Source: Streptomyces sp. RFCAC02 (GTDB lineage Bacteria; Actinomycetota; Actinomycetes; Streptomycetales; Streptomycetaceae). Taken from it: a stretch of DNA of 64,000 nt. Made by a program: the position numbers and the translations under genes. The notes below the pieces were generated by a model. It saw only the letters and a program-made list of their open reading frames with translations. It ran no database searches and had not been told where the DNA came from. The stretch covers positions 5,365,501-5,429,500 of the forward strand of contig NZ_SAUH01000001.1 of the NCBI RefSeq assembly GCF_004193175.1. The letters run 5' to 3'. Shown here piece by piece: positions 27,412 through 36,295 of this stretch. How positions within the stretch are numbered: the first letter of the stretch is position 1; every line of letters begins with the position of its first letter.

Positions 27412-28080
27412 TCAGCCGAAGTCCACGTCACTGCACAGGTAGTACACCTGGTCCATGTGCGACGCCTGCCAGATCGTGTACACGACGTGCCGGCCGCTGT
27501 AGCCGGACGTGTTGACCTGCGCGACGTAGCTGGTGGCCGGGCCGTATGAGCCGGTCTCCTCGACGAGTTCGAGGTCGTCCCAGCCGAGCGGCTCGGTCGT
27601 CGGGTCGTAGCCCTGCTCGCTGACGTAGATGCGCAGGTAGTCCGCGCCGTGCTGCGCCTGGTCCTGGAGAACGAGGGTGAAGTTGTCGTTCACCGACGTG
27701 GTCTTCCAGGGGCCGACGGCGTCGAGCGAGTTGTAGCGGCCGCCCTCGGTGTGGCCGCCGCTGCAGAGCTGGCCGTCGGGGATCTGGCCCTGGTGGTTGC
27801 CGCCCACGTTGTTGCGGTAGAGGCCGTTCCAGTTCCACATGGCGTTCGGGTTGTCCTGCCACGCCTGCCAGCACATGGGGTCCTCGGTGGCCATGTCCGG
27901 GTTCTGGAAGTCGCTGCCCCACCGCGCCCAGCAGCCGTAGTTGCGGGAGGCGGGGTCGACGACCGAGCCGTGGGCACTCGCGGTGCCGGCCATCGGGATC
28001 ATGCAGAGCAGAGCGGCGGAGGCGAGGGGCAGGGCGCGAAGGGTCCGACGGGACGTCTTCGAGAGTCGGGGCCGGTGCAT
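27412..28080 (-). CDS. AA10 lytic polysaccharide monooxygenase (LPMO10B-type)
   Basis: A 222-aa secreted copper enzyme. The signal peptide ends ASA after residue 36, so mature residue 1 is His37 of HGSVVDPASRNYGCW, the N-terminal half of the copper histidine brace. A second His is in QAQHGADYLRIYV. Conserved blocks CWQAWQDNPNAMWNWNGLYR and VYTIWQASHMDQ, then CSDVDFG, closely resemble the ScLPMO10B type, which oxidatively cleaves cellulose and/or chitin. No CBM is attached. A perfect CebR box lies 41 bases upstream, so it should be co-induced with cellulases and the mannanase at 21315. Confidence 0.95.
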   Translation of the reverse strand: MHRPRLSKTSRRTLRALPLASAALLCMIPMAGTASAHGSVVDPASRNYGCWARWGSDFQNPDMATEDPMCWQAWQDNPNAMWNWNGLYRNNVGGNHQGQIPDGQLCSGGHTEGGRYNSLDAVGPWKTTSVNDNFTLVLQDQAQHGADYLRIYVSEQGYDPTTEPLGWDDLELVEETGSYGPATSYVAQVNTSGYSGRHVVYTIWQASHMDQVYYLCSDVDFG

Positions 28081-28120
28081 TTGCGGTCTCCGTGTTTCCG
28101 GTAGTGGGGGTTGCCGGTTT

Positions 28121-28134
28121 TGGGAGCGCTCCCA
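28121..28134. promoter_or_regulatory. CebR-type operator upstream of the AA10 gene
   Basis: Perfect TGGGAGCGCTCCCA palindrome, identical to the one at 21256-21269 in front of the mannanase gene, 41 bases before the ATG at 28080. Confidence 0.9.
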
Positions 28135-28270
28135 TGCTCGCGGTGGCTTTACCCGGCGACACATCCGCGAAACATGCCGTTCCCCGCCGCGCCGCCCGCC
28201 GTCCGCCCCGCCGGGAGCCGAGGACGAGGTCAGCGGCTTGACGCGGACGCGTCGAAAACTTCCGGCCAAC

Positions 28271-28744
28271 TCACGCCGCCCGGTCCGACGCGGGCCACAC
28301 GTACGGCAGGTCGTCCGGCACCCCGGGGAACAGCCCCCCGTAGAACCCGGGGTCCTTCCGCACCAGAGCGGAACGGTGGCTCCGGTGGAACGCCTCGTCC
28401 CCCAGCCACGGCGGCACCTCGCCCGCCGCCGCCAGCTCCTCCTGCCCCCGCACCGCACCGCCGCGCCCCCCGCCGGCCGCACCGAACCCGGTGACGAGCG
28501 ACGCCGCGCACGTGTCCGCCCGCCCCGCGGCGGACCACACGGCGCACACCTCCAGCCCGTACCGCACCAGCGCCTCCCGGTACCCGGTCCACATCCGCAC
28601 GGCCGGATGGTTCCGCCACCCGTATCCGGGAACGGTCAGCCCCCGCAGTACCTGCAACGCCTCCACGCGCTGCTTGCCGAGCCGCCTGGGGTCGAGGACG
28701 GCCGCCGAGGCGGCGAAACCCGGGTAGGGCAGAAACGTCTGCAT
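28271..28744 (-). CDS. MSMEG_6728 family protein
   Basis: A 157-aa protein beginning MQTFLPYPGFAASAAVLDP, followed by RRLGKQRVEALQVLRGL, then WRNHPAVRMWTGYREALVRYG and a C-terminal FHRSHRSALVRKDPGFY, the conserved blocks of this actinobacterial family of unknown function. The ATG at 28744 is chosen because homology begins there. GGGGG lies just upstream as a weak ribosome site. Confidence 0.9.
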   Translation of the reverse strand: MQTFLPYPGFAASAAVLDPRRLGKQRVEALQVLRGLTVPGYGWRNHPAVRMWTGYREALVRYGLEVCAVWSAAGRADTCAASLVTGFGAAGGGRGGAVRGQEELAAAGEVPPWLGDEAFHRSHRSALVRKDPGFYGGLFPGVPDDLPYVWPASDRAA

Positions 28745-28785
28745 GCCCCCATTCGACGACGTGGCGCCCCCGTCCGCCCGCCCGT

Positions 28786-30282
28786 TCACCCGACCGCCCG
28801 GAGCGCCTCCCCCAGCAGCGCGACGCCCCGCTCGATCTCGGCCGGACCGCACGCCCCGTACCCGAGGACGGCCCCGGCAGGCCCCGGTTCCTGGTGGAAC
28901 CACGACAACGGCTGCACCTTCACCCCCCGCGCCAGCGCCTCCGCCGCGACCGCGCGGTCGTCCGCCCCGGCTCCGCCGTAGGTCACCATCAGGTGCAGCC
29001 CGGCCGCCACGCCGTGCACGACCGCGCCCGGCAGGTGCGCGCGCAGCGCGCCGATCATCGCGTCGCGCCGCCGCCGGTGGCGGGTGCGCAGCAGCCGCAC
29101 GTGGCGTTCGAGCGCGCCGGAGTCCATGAGGCGGGCGAGCACGAGCTGGGGGACGACGGCGTTGCCGAGGTCGGCGTACCGTTTCGCCGCCGTCAGGGCG
29201 TCCCGGTGGCGCGGCGGGGCCACGAGCCACCCGATGCGCAGGGCGGGGGCGAGCAGCTTGGACACGCTCCCGGTGTAGTGCACGTGCTCGGGGAGCAGCG
29301 AACGGAGCGCCGGTACGGGCGGCCGGTCGTAGCGGTGTTCCGCGTCGTAGTCGTCCTCGACGATCAGCCCGCCACCGCCGGCCCAGCGCATCAGCTCGCG
29401 CCGCCGTCCGCCCGCGAGCACCACCCCCGTGGGGAACTGGTGCGCCGGCGTCACGAGGACGGCCGGGGCGCCCGACGCCCGCAACGCGTCGACGCGCAGG
29501 CCGTACGCGTCGACCGGAACGGGCGGTGTGACGAGGCCGGACGCCACGAGGTGCTGCCGTACGCCGAGCGAACCGGGGTCCTCCACGGCCAGCGTCCCCG
29601 TGCCGTCGGCCAGCAGCACGCGGGCGATGAGGCCGAGGGCCTGCGCGACGCCCGTGACGATGAGGACGTCCGCCGGGTCGGGCGCGAACCCCCGGTTGCG
29701 GGCGAGCCAGGCGGCGACCGCCCGGCGCAGCTCCGGCACGCCGCGCGGGTCGCCGTAGCGGAGGTCCGACGTGGGGAGGCCGGTGAGGACGGCGCGCTCG
29801 GTCCGCAGCCAGGCGGCGCGCGGGAACGCGGCCAGGTCCGGGACCCCGGGCGACAGGTCGACGAGGGCGGGGTGCGCGCGCAGCTCCTCGAACACGTCCG
29901 TCCCCGGCGTGCCCGAGAACACGCCGGAGCCACCGGCGCGGGGGACCGGTGGCGCGGGGGAGGGGCGGGTCGCCGGGGCGGCCACGACGACCGTGCCGTT
30001 GCGGCCCCGGCCCGCCACGAGGCCCCCCTCCGACAGCCGCCGGTACGCCTCCGTCACGACACCGCGCGACACGCGCAGGTCGGCGGCGAGGACCCGGGTC
30101 GCGGGGAGACGGGCGCCGACGGGGAGCCGCCCGTCCGCGACGGCCGCCCGCAGGGCGCCCGCCAGCCAGTCCGCGAGCCCGCCCGGCGGGGCGTCGCCGG
30201 GGGAGAGCTGGAGGAAGTCCGAACCGGCGTGCGCGGCACGGCTTTCGGACCGGTCGTCCGGGGCGTCTTTGGCTCTGTCCAC
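28786..30282 (-). CDS. MocR/PdxR-type PLP-dependent transcriptional regulator
   Basis: A 498-aa fusion. An N-terminal GntR winged helix (PVGARLPATRVLAADLRVSRG, then YRRLSEGGLVAGRGRNG) precedes a class-I aminotransferase-like domain with DYDAEHRYD and the PLP-Lys site TGSVSKLLAPALRIGW. Such proteins regulate vitamin B6 or amino-compound genes. It starts with GTG 30282, only 29 bases from the divergent methyltransferase gene. That gap holds direct CACCGG repeats, a possible binding site, so the methyltransferase may be its target; no pyridoxal synthase genes are adjacent. Confidence 0.92.
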   Translation of the reverse strand: MDRAKDAPDDRSESRAAHAGSDFLQLSPGDAPPGGLADWLAGALRAAVADGRLPVGARLPATRVLAADLRVSRGVVTEAYRRLSEGGLVAGRGRNGTVVVAAPATRPSPAPPVPRAGGSGVFSGTPGTDVFEELRAHPALVDLSPGVPDLAAFPRAAWLRTERAVLTGLPTSDLRYGDPRGVPELRRAVAAWLARNRGFAPDPADVLIVTGVAQALGLIARVLLADGTGTLAVEDPGSLGVRQHLVASGLVTPPVPVDAYGLRVDALRASGAPAVLVTPAHQFPTGVVLAGGRRRELMRWAGGGGLIVEDDYDAEHRYDRPPVPALRSLLPEHVHYTGSVSKLLAPALRIGWLVAPPRHRDALTAAKRYADLGNAVVPQLVLARLMDSGALERHVRLLRTRHRRRRDAMIGALRAHLPGAVVHGVAAGLHLMVTYGGAGADDRAVAAEALARGVKVQPLSWFHQEPGPAGAVLGYGACGPAEIERGVALLGEALRAVG

Positions 30283-30311
30283 CGGTGCATTCTCACCGGC
30301 ACGCTGGCCCC

Positions 30312-31166
30312 ATGGACACCACGATCAGCGCCACCGGCGGCCCCGCCGCCTCCCCGTACGTGCACGGATACTCGGTGGACGAGGCCCGCCGGCTCGGCGA
30401 CCAGGCCGACTCGCTGGCCGCGCTCCTCCACGCCGGCACGTCCTACCCGCCGGGCAGCCGCGTGCTGGAGGCCGGCTGCGGGGTCGGGGCGCAGACGGCG
30501 CACCTGCTGCGGGGCAGCCCGGGCATCCGGCTCACGGCTGTGGACATCGACGCGCGGTCCCTCGCCCGGGCACGGGCGCGGGTCGCGGCCGCCGTACCGG
30601 ACGCGGAGGTCGAGTGGCGGCGGGCGGACGTGCGGCGGCTGCCGCTGGACGAGCGGTCGTTCGACCACGTCTTCGTCTGCTTCGTCCTCGAACACGTCCC
30701 CGACCCGGCGGCCGTGCTGGACGGCCTGCGGCGCGTGCTGCGGCCGGGCGGCACGATCACGGTGATCGAGGGGGACCACGGGTCGGCGTTCTTCCACCCG
30801 GACAGCGCCGCCGCGCGGGCCGTGATCCGGGCGCAGACCCGGCTGCAGGCGGCGGCGGGCGGTGACGCGCTGATCGGCCGCCGGCTCCGGCCGCTGCTGA
30901 CCGCGGCGGGCTTCGCCGGCGTACGGGTCGAGCCGCGCACCGTGTACGCCGACGCGTCACGGCCCGACCTGGTGGAGGGGTTCACCCGCCGTACGTTCAC
31001 CGCGCTGATGGCGGCGGCCGGGGCGGACGCGGCGGCGGCCGGCTTGATGGACCGCGCGGAATGGGACCGGGGGATCGCCGACCTCCACCGGACGGCCGGG
31101 GAGGGGGGAACGTTCCACTACGCCTTCATGAAGGGGACGGCGGTGAAACCGGCCGCCAGGCCGTGA
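30312..31166 (+). CDS. SAM-dependent methyltransferase
   Basis: A 284-aa class I methyltransferase. Motif I VLEAGCGVGAQT, the acidic loop AVDIDARSL, FVCFVLEHVPDP and LRPGGTITVIEGDH are in order. The substrate is unknown; UbiE/small-molecule type is likely. It is divergent from the MocR regulator with almost no leader, so it may be leaderless and MocR-controlled. The ATG at 30312 gives MDTTISATGG. Confidence 0.85.
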   Translation: MDTTISATGGPAASPYVHGYSVDEARRLGDQADSLAALLHAGTSYPPGSRVLEAGCGVGAQTAHLLRGSPGIRLTAVDIDARSLARARARVAAAVPDAEVEWRRADVRRLPLDERSFDHVFVCFVLEHVPDPAAVLDGLRRVLRPGGTITVIEGDHGSAFFHPDSAAARAVIRAQTRLQAAAGGDALIGRRLRPLLTAAGFAGVRVEPRTVYADASRPDLVEGFTRRTFTALMAAAGADAAAAGLMDRAEWDRGIADLHRTAGEGGTFHYAFMKGTAVKPAARP

Positions 31167-31168
31167 CG

Positions 31169-31183
31169 GACCCCGCCGGGGTC
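31169..31183. terminator. Small hairpin between convergent genes
   Basis: GACCCC (31169-31174) pairs with GGGGTC (31178-31183), loop GCC, in the 15-base gap between two convergent stop codons. Confidence 0.45.
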
Positions 31184-31391
31184 AGGCGTCCCCGTTGAGC
31201 GCGGCGGCGGTCAGGACGGTGCCGGCGACACCCCAGCCGCCGTCGGCGACCTCGTCGACGAGCACGACGGTGGTCGGGCGTGCCCGCTCACCGTAGATCT
31301 CCGCGAAGAGGTCGGTGGTGCGCTCGACGATCTTCCTCTTGTCCTCGTCGGTGACGGTGCCGGCGGGGACCTTGAAGTGGGCGAAAGGCAC
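31182..31391 (-). CDS. Tautomerase family protein (4-oxalocrotonate tautomerase-like)
   Basis: A 69-aa protein. After removal of the initiator, Pro1 (PFAHFKVPAGT) would be the catalytic base, as in 4-OT enzymes; DEDKRKIVERTTDLFAE and a VVLVDEV strand follow. The GTG at 31391 is chosen because it places Pro second and GGGGAGG lies upstream; a longer reading would bury Pro. The substrate is unknown. It is in the same direction as the SDR gene 82 bases upstream and may share its transcript. Confidence 0.85.
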   Translation of the reverse strand: MPFAHFKVPAGTVTDEDKRKIVERTTDLFAEIYGERARPTTVVLVDEVADGGWGVAGTVLTAAALNGDA

Positions 31392-31473
31392 GGGGCCTCC
31401 CCTTTCATCGTTTCTCATCGGTCGGTTGTGCGTCGTCGGGCGTCGTCGCAGTGCCGGGCGGCGTCCGGCGGCG

Positions 31474-32235
31474 TCAGACCATGCCGCCGTTCGCGCGCAG
31501 GATCTGCCCGTTCACCCAGTGCCCCTCCGGTCCGGTGAGGAAGGCGACGACGCGGGCGATGTCCTCGGGGGTGCCGAGCCGCTCCAGGGGCGGGACCTTG
31601 GCGAGCCGGTCGACCTGCTCGTCCGTCTTGCCCTCCAGGAAGAGGTCGGTGGCGGTCGGCCCAGGGGCGACGGTGTTCACGGTGATGTCCCGGCCGCGCA
31701 GTTCACGGGCGAGGATCATGGTCATGGCCTCGACGGCGCCCTTGCTCGCCGCGTACGCGCCGTAGGTGGGGAACTGCGTGCCGACCACGGAGGTCGAGAA
31801 CGCGACGAACGAGCCGCCCGTCCGCAGCCGCCGCGCCGCCTGCTGCGCGACGACGAACGTGCCCCGGATGTTGGTGCGGTGCAGGGCGTCGAGCTCCGCG
31901 AGGTCGAGGTCGGCGATGGGCGACAGGACCATCCGGCCCGCGCAGTTGACGACGGCGTCCACGCCGCCGAAGTCCCGCTCGGCGCGGTCGAACAGCGCGG
32001 CGACCGCGTGCTCGTCCGCCACGTCGGCCCGGACCGCGACCGCCCGGCCGCCCTCCTCGGTGACGGCCGCGACCGTCTCCTCGGCGGCGGCCGTGTCGCC
32101 GGCGTAGTTCACGACGACGGCCATGCCGTCCCGGGCGAGCCGCAGGCTGACCGCCCGGCCGATGCCGCGCGATCCGCCCGTGACGACGGCGACCCGCGCG
32201 GCCTGCGCGGGCGGGGTGGAGTCAGGTGTGTTCAT
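31474..32235 (-). CDS. SDR family oxidoreductase
   Basis: A 253-aa classical short-chain dehydrogenase with TGGSRGIGRA, NCAGRM, active-site STSVVG, then YAASKGA (YxxxK), and VNTVAPGPTATD. It probably reduces a ketone or quinone with NADPH. It is divergent from an MmyB-like XRE regulator, with a perfect inverted repeat between them, so the regulator most likely controls it. Confidence 0.93.
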   Translation of the reverse strand: MNTPDSTPPAQAARVAVVTGGSRGIGRAVSLRLARDGMAVVVNYAGDTAAAEETVAAVTEEGGRAVAVRADVADEHAVAALFDRAERDFGGVDAVVNCAGRMVLSPIADLDLAELDALHRTNIRGTFVVAQQAARRLRTGGSFVAFSTSVVGTQFPTYGAYAASKGAVEAMTMILARELRGRDITVNTVAPGPTATDLFLEGKTDEQVDRLAKVPPLERLGTPEDIARVVAFLTGPEGHWVNGQILRANGGMV

Positions 32236-32268
32236 GCCTCCAGAGTGAACAGCGCGGGGCGGCGCAAC

Positions 32269-32287
32269 CAGGGGATCCCATCCCCTG
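32269..32287. promoter_or_regulatory. Perfect inverted-repeat operator between SDR and XRE genes
   Basis: CAGGGGAT-CCC-ATCCCCTG: two perfect 8-bp arms with a 3-bp centre, midway between two divergent start codons. The size and symmetry fit a dimeric HTH regulator, most simply the adjacent XRE protein. Confidence 0.7.
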
Positions 32288-32321
32288 TGTCCCCGTCCCG
32301 GCCCGGGCGCAGAATGGCGGC

Positions 32322-33182
32322 ATGGCTTCTGCGCGGTACACCGAACTGGGGGAGTTCCTGCGCTCGCGGCGCGCACGCGTCCGGCCGGCCGACGTGGGGC
32401 TGCCCACGGGGCCCCGCCGCCGCGTGCCCGGGCTGCGGCGTGAGGAGGTCGCGCAGCTCGCCGGCGCGTCGGTGGACTACTACAACGAGCTGGAGCGCGG
32501 CGCCGGGTCGCAGCCGTCCGAGCAGATGATCGCCGCCCTCGCGCGGGCGCTGCGGCTGACGGCCGACGAGCGCGACCACCTCTACCACCTGGCCGACCGG
32601 CCGGTGCCGCCCCAGGGCGGTGCCGCGTCGCACGTGCACCCCGGCCTGCTCGACCTGCTCGGACGCCTCACCTCGACGCCGGCGCAGGTCATCACCGACC
32701 TGCACGTCACCCTGGTGCAGAACCCGCTCGCCGTGGCCCTGCTCGGGGATCACTCCGGTTTCCACGGCGCGCGGGCCAGCTTCGTCCACCGGTGGTTCAC
32801 CGAGCCGGGGACCCGGCGGCTGTACCCCGAGGCCGATCACGAGGCGCAGGCGCGCTCCTTCGTCGCCGATCTGCGGGCCGCCGCCGCCCGGCGGGACGCG
32901 AAGGACGCCGAGGCCGCCGCGCTGATCGGCGGGCTGCTCAGGACGTCGCCGGAGTTCGCCGCGCTGTGGGCCGAGCACGACGTGGCGGTCCGGCGCAAGG
33001 ACCGCAAGCGCATCGTCCATCCCGCGCTCGGCCTGATCGAGGTGAACTGCCTCAACCTGTTCAGCGAGGACGGCCGGCAGCGGCTGCTCTGGTTCACCCC
33101 CGCGACCGGCACGGAGAGCGCCGGCCTGCTCGACCTGCTCACGGTCATCGGCACGCAGGAGTTCGCCGGCCCCGCGCGCTGA
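32322..33182 (+). CDS. MmyB-like XRE family transcriptional regulator
   Basis: A 286-aa protein. The N-terminal HTH (LGEFLRSRRARV, then RRRVPGLRREEVAQLAGASVDYYNELERG) precedes a C-terminal MmyB ligand-binding PAS-like domain (LQ/HVTLVQNPLAVALLG to LLWFTPATG). Family members often control a divergent SDR gene, as here. The ATG at 32322 is 7 bases downstream of a CAGAAT -10-like hexamer with no Shine-Dalgarno between, suggesting a leaderless message. Confidence 0.92.
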   Translation: MASARYTELGEFLRSRRARVRPADVGLPTGPRRRVPGLRREEVAQLAGASVDYYNELERGAGSQPSEQMIAALARALRLTADERDHLYHLADRPVPPQGGAASHVHPGLLDLLGRLTSTPAQVITDLHVTLVQNPLAVALLGDHSGFHGARASFVHRWFTEPGTRRLYPEADHEAQARSFVADLRAAAARRDAKDAEAAALIGGLLRTSPEFAALWAEHDVAVRRKDRKRIVHPALGLIEVNCLNLFSEDGRQRLLWFTPATGTESAGLLDLLTVIGTQEFAGPAR

Positions 33183-33239
33183 GCGGCCGGCCGGACGACG
33201 GGCGCCCCGGGGGAGGGGCGCCGCCGTCCGGCCGGCCGC
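33183..33239. terminator. Long bidirectional hairpin terminator
   Basis: A perfect 15-bp stem (33183-33197 with 33225-33239), with a further internal GGCGCCCC/GGGGCGCC pairing, starts right at the XRE stop codon. It also serves the convergent oxidoreductase gene. Confidence 0.8.
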
Positions 33240-33250
33240 GGGACCGCCGT

Positions 33251-34378
33251 TCAGCCGAGGGTCGCCTCGTACGGATCCCAGCCCGCCGGCAGCGGCTCGG
33301 GCGCCACGACCTCGCCGAGTCCGGACGGCACCGGCGTGCCGGGCCGCCGCGGCTCCCCGCTCTCCGCGGACTCCGCGATCGCGGTCATCGTCCGCAGCAC
33401 GTGCAGCGCCAGCGTGCCGGACGCCCGGTGCGGGTCGCCGGCGCGCAGCGCCCGCGCCATCTCCAGGACGCCGAGGCCGCGTCCGGCCGTCGCGCCCTCG
33501 ACGGGCAGCTCCGTCCAGTCGTCGGCGCCGTTCGGCAGGATCCGCAGGGGGCCGCCGAACGTGTTCGGGTCCGGCACGGCCAGGGTGCCCTCGCTGCCGG
33601 TGATCTCGATGACGGTGCGGGGCAGCGACGAGTCGAAGCTGAACGTGGAGTTCGCCCGCGGTCCGGACGCGAACTCCAGCAGGGCGCTGACGTGCGTCGG
33701 CACGTTCACGGGGAACTCCTGCCCCGCCTTCGGTCCCGACCCGACGGCCCGCGTGGCCCGCCCCCTGGCCGCCGTCGCCATGACACCGCTGACCGGCCCG
33801 AACAGCGCGGTCAGCGCCGTCAGGTAGTAGGGGCCGATGTCGAACAGCGGCCCGCCGCCCGGCTGGTAGAAGAACGCGGGGTCCGGGTGCCACCCCTCGG
33901 GGCCGAGGCTCTGCGTCGCCGTGTACGCCGCGACGGGGGTGCCGATCCGGCCCTCCCGCACCGCGCGCAGCGCGGACTGGACGCCGGCGCCGAGGAAGGT
34001 GTCCGGTGCGCCCCCGACGCGCAGCCCGCGCTCCGCCGCCTCGGCGAGTACGGCCTCGCCCTCGGCCGGTGTCGCGGTGAGCGGCTTCTCGCCGTAGACG
34101 TGCTTCCCGGCCCGCAGCGCGGCGAGGGCCACCTCGGCGTGCGCGACGGGCACCGTCAGGTTGACGACGATCTCGACCTCGGGGACGGCGAGCGCCGCGT
34201 CCACGCCGCCGGCGACCGGTACGCCGTGCTCCCGCGCGGCGGCCGCCGCGCGGTCCGGGTCCAGGTCGGCGACGGCCAGCACCCGGACGTCGGGGAACGA
34301 GCCGAGCGTGCGCAGGTACTCCCCGCTGATCACGCCGGCGCCGACGATGGCGACGCCGACCGGTCCGCCGCCGCTCAC
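33251..34378 (-). CDS. Gfo/Idh/MocA family oxidoreductase
   Basis: A 375-aa NAD(P)-dependent sugar or inositol dehydrogenase-like protein. It has an N-terminal Rossmann fold (VAIVGAGVISGEYLRTL), the EKPLT motif (GKHVYGEKPLT) and the DIGPYYLTAL motif with a conserved His/Asp region. It starts with GTG 34378 in a 4-base GTGA overlap with the sugar isomerase gene upstream, so the two are co-translated. The pair probably interconverts a sugar or inositol derivative; no transporter is adjacent. Confidence 0.92.
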   Translation of the reverse strand: MSGGGPVGVAIVGAGVISGEYLRTLGSFPDVRVLAVADLDPDRAAAAAREHGVPVAGGVDAALAVPEVEIVVNLTVPVAHAEVALAALRAGKHVYGEKPLTATPAEGEAVLAEAAERGLRVGGAPDTFLGAGVQSALRAVREGRIGTPVAAYTATQSLGPEGWHPDPAFFYQPGGGPLFDIGPYYLTALTALFGPVSGVMATAARGRATRAVGSGPKAGQEFPVNVPTHVSALLEFASGPRANSTFSFDSSLPRTVIEITGSEGTLAVPDPNTFGGPLRILPNGADDWTELPVEGATAGRGLGVLEMARALRAGDPHRASGTLALHVLRTMTAIAESAESGEPRRPGTPVPSGLGEVVAPEPLPAGWDPYEATLG

Positions 34379-35121
34379 GCCGCCTCCCCGAGGCCGGCGA
34401 GGAACGTCCGGCTGCCGTCGAGCGCGTCGAACACGTCGCCGGCGCACTCGTCCAGCTCCACGACGCGCCACGCGTCCGGCGCGGCCGCCAGGATGTCGGC
34501 GACGGGCATGGTGCCCGCCCCGACCGCCACGTGCGGCTCGCCCTTCACGCCGGGGCCGTCCTTCACGTGCAGCGCGCGGACCCGGTCGCCGAGGCGGCGC
34601 AGCAGCGCGGGGACGTCGGCGCCGCCGACGGCCGCCCAGTACGTGTCGATCTCCAGGACGACGCGCGGGTCGAGCAGGCCGACGAGGGCCTCGATGCCGT
34701 GGTGGCCGTCGACGCGCGCCTCGAGCTCCCACCAGTGGTTGTGGTAGCCGAGGGTGAGGCCGTGCCGGCCGGCCCGTTCGGCGAGGCCGTTGAGCACCTC
34801 GGCGGCGCGGTGCAGGCCGTCGCGCGAGCCGAAGTCCTCCTCGGGTATGCCGGCCGGGACGATCGCGAGGTCGCCGCCGAGCGTGGCGATGGCCTCCAGG
34901 ACGCGGTCGGGCTCGTCACCGAGCAGCCCGATGGCGTGCGCGCCCGGCACGGTGAGCCCGAGGCCGTCGGCGACGCGGCGGAACCCCTCGGGGTCGGCGG
35001 CCGGGTCGTACGGTTCGACGGCCGTGTAGCCGAGCGCGGCCACACGTGCGAGGGTCCCGTCCCGGTCGGCGGTCAGTGCCTCCCGCAGGGTGTAGAGCTG
35101 AACGCCGAGTGGTGGTGCCAT
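34375..35121 (-). CDS. Sugar phosphate isomerase/epimerase (xylose isomerase-like TIM barrel)
   Basis: A 248-aa AP-endonuclease-2-family TIM barrel: GVQLYTLREAL, GYTAVEPYD, GLTLGYHNHWWE, LEIDTYWA and ALHVKDG, then E in VELDECAG, giving the usual metal-binding His/Asp/Glu set. It is the first gene of a two-gene operon with a Gfo/Idh dehydrogenase. Relatives act in inositol or keto-sugar metabolism; the substrate is not known. ATG 35121. Confidence 0.9.
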   Translation of the reverse strand: MAPPLGVQLYTLREALTADRDGTLARVAALGYTAVEPYDPAADPEGFRRVADGLGLTVPGAHAIGLLGDEPDRVLEAIATLGGDLAIVPAGIPEEDFGSRDGLHRAAEVLNGLAERAGRHGLTLGYHNHWWELEARVDGHHGIEALVGLLDPRVVLEIDTYWAAVGGADVPALLRRLGDRVRALHVKDGPGVKGEPHVAVGAGTMPVADILAAAPDAWRVVELDECAGDVFDALDGSRTFLAGLGEAA

Positions 35122-35272
35122 GTCGTGCTGCCTTCCGGAACGTCCTGACGTACGGCCGTGGAGAAGCTAATCCGACGAATCCGCTGATGGCAATGTGTTC
35201 CGGACGACGGTCCAGGAGCCCGGCGGGGAAAAGGCGTTGCCCCGGCCGCCGGAGTGCTGTCCAATCGCCGGC

Positions 35273-36052
35273 ATGGATCGTCCCGGAGACAGCGACCGCG
35301 CCCACGACCCCTATGTCGAGCGGAACGAGACCTACTGGGACCGGGTCGGCGCCGCGGCCCACGGGCCGCTCGCCCGGGCCGCGTGGGCGCGGGACGAGCC
35401 CGCCTGGGGTCTGTGGGCCACTCCGGAGTCGGAGGTGTCCGTCCTGCCGGCGACGCTCGCCGGCGCCGACGCCGTCGAACTCGGCTGCGGCACGGCGTAC
35501 GTCTCGGCCTGGCTGGCGCGCGCGGGCGCGCTGCCGGTCGGCGTGGACGTCTCGGCGGAGCAGCTCGCCACCGCCCGCGCGATGCAGGAGGAGTTCGGCC
35601 TCGCCTTTCCGCTGGTGCAGGGCAATGCCGAGCAGGTGCCGTACCCGGACGGCTCGTTCGACTTCGCGATCAGCGAGTTCGGCGCCTCGCTGTGGTGCGA
35701 TCCCTACGCATGGATCCCGGAGGCGGCGCGGCTGCTGCGGCCCGGCGGCCGGCTCGCGTTCAGCCGTTACTCGCCGACGTACGCCCTGTGCGTGCCGCCC
35801 GGCGGGCAGGCGGGGACCACCATGCTGCGCAGCCACTTCGAGCTGGGCAGGCTCGACTGGGGGGAGCGCGTCGAGTTCGTCCTGCCGCACGGGGAGATGC
35901 TGCGCCTGCTGCGGAGCTGCGGCTTCGAGGTGGAGGACCTGATCGAGATCCAGGCGCCCGAGCCCGCCCACCGCGACTACGCGGAGGTCTCCGCCGAGTG
36001 GGCCAACCAGTGGCCGAGTGAGGAGATCTGGAAGGCGCGCCGCACCGGCTGA
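35273..36052 (+). CDS. Class I SAM-dependent methyltransferase
   Basis: A 259-aa methyltransferase: motif I VELGCGTAYVSAWLA, GVDVSAEQL, FDFAISEFGASLWCDP and LLRPGGRLAFSRYS. The C-terminal EEIWKARR is typical of a streptomycete small-molecule methyltransferase group. The ATG at 35273 has no near Shine-Dalgarno, only GGAG about 20 bases upstream, so it may be leaderless. The substrate is unknown. Confidence 0.88.
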   Translation: MDRPGDSDRAHDPYVERNETYWDRVGAAAHGPLARAAWARDEPAWGLWATPESEVSVLPATLAGADAVELGCGTAYVSAWLARAGALPVGVDVSAEQLATARAMQEEFGLAFPLVQGNAEQVPYPDGSFDFAISEFGASLWCDPYAWIPEAARLLRPGGRLAFSRYSPTYALCVPPGGQAGTTMLRSHFELGRLDWGERVEFVLPHGEMLRLLRSCGFEVEDLIEIQAPEPAHRDYAEVSAEWANQWPSEEIWKARRTG

Positions 36053-36295
36053 CGGAGGCCGCCGGGGGCGGTTTCCGCCGGGTTTCGGCCTCCACCGCCC
36101 GGGCACGTGTTCGACACCGGTCCAGGACGGAACCGGTACCGGCCGCGCATGGCCAGGACCCGGCCGAAGGAGCAGGAGTGACGCCGATGCACGCCGCCCC
36201 CGCACGCCCCGCGACCCCTGCCCACCGCCCGCCCGGCGGCGCCCCGCCGATCGGACGCACCCTCTCGTGCCTGCGCGGCGGAGCGGAGGCGACCG

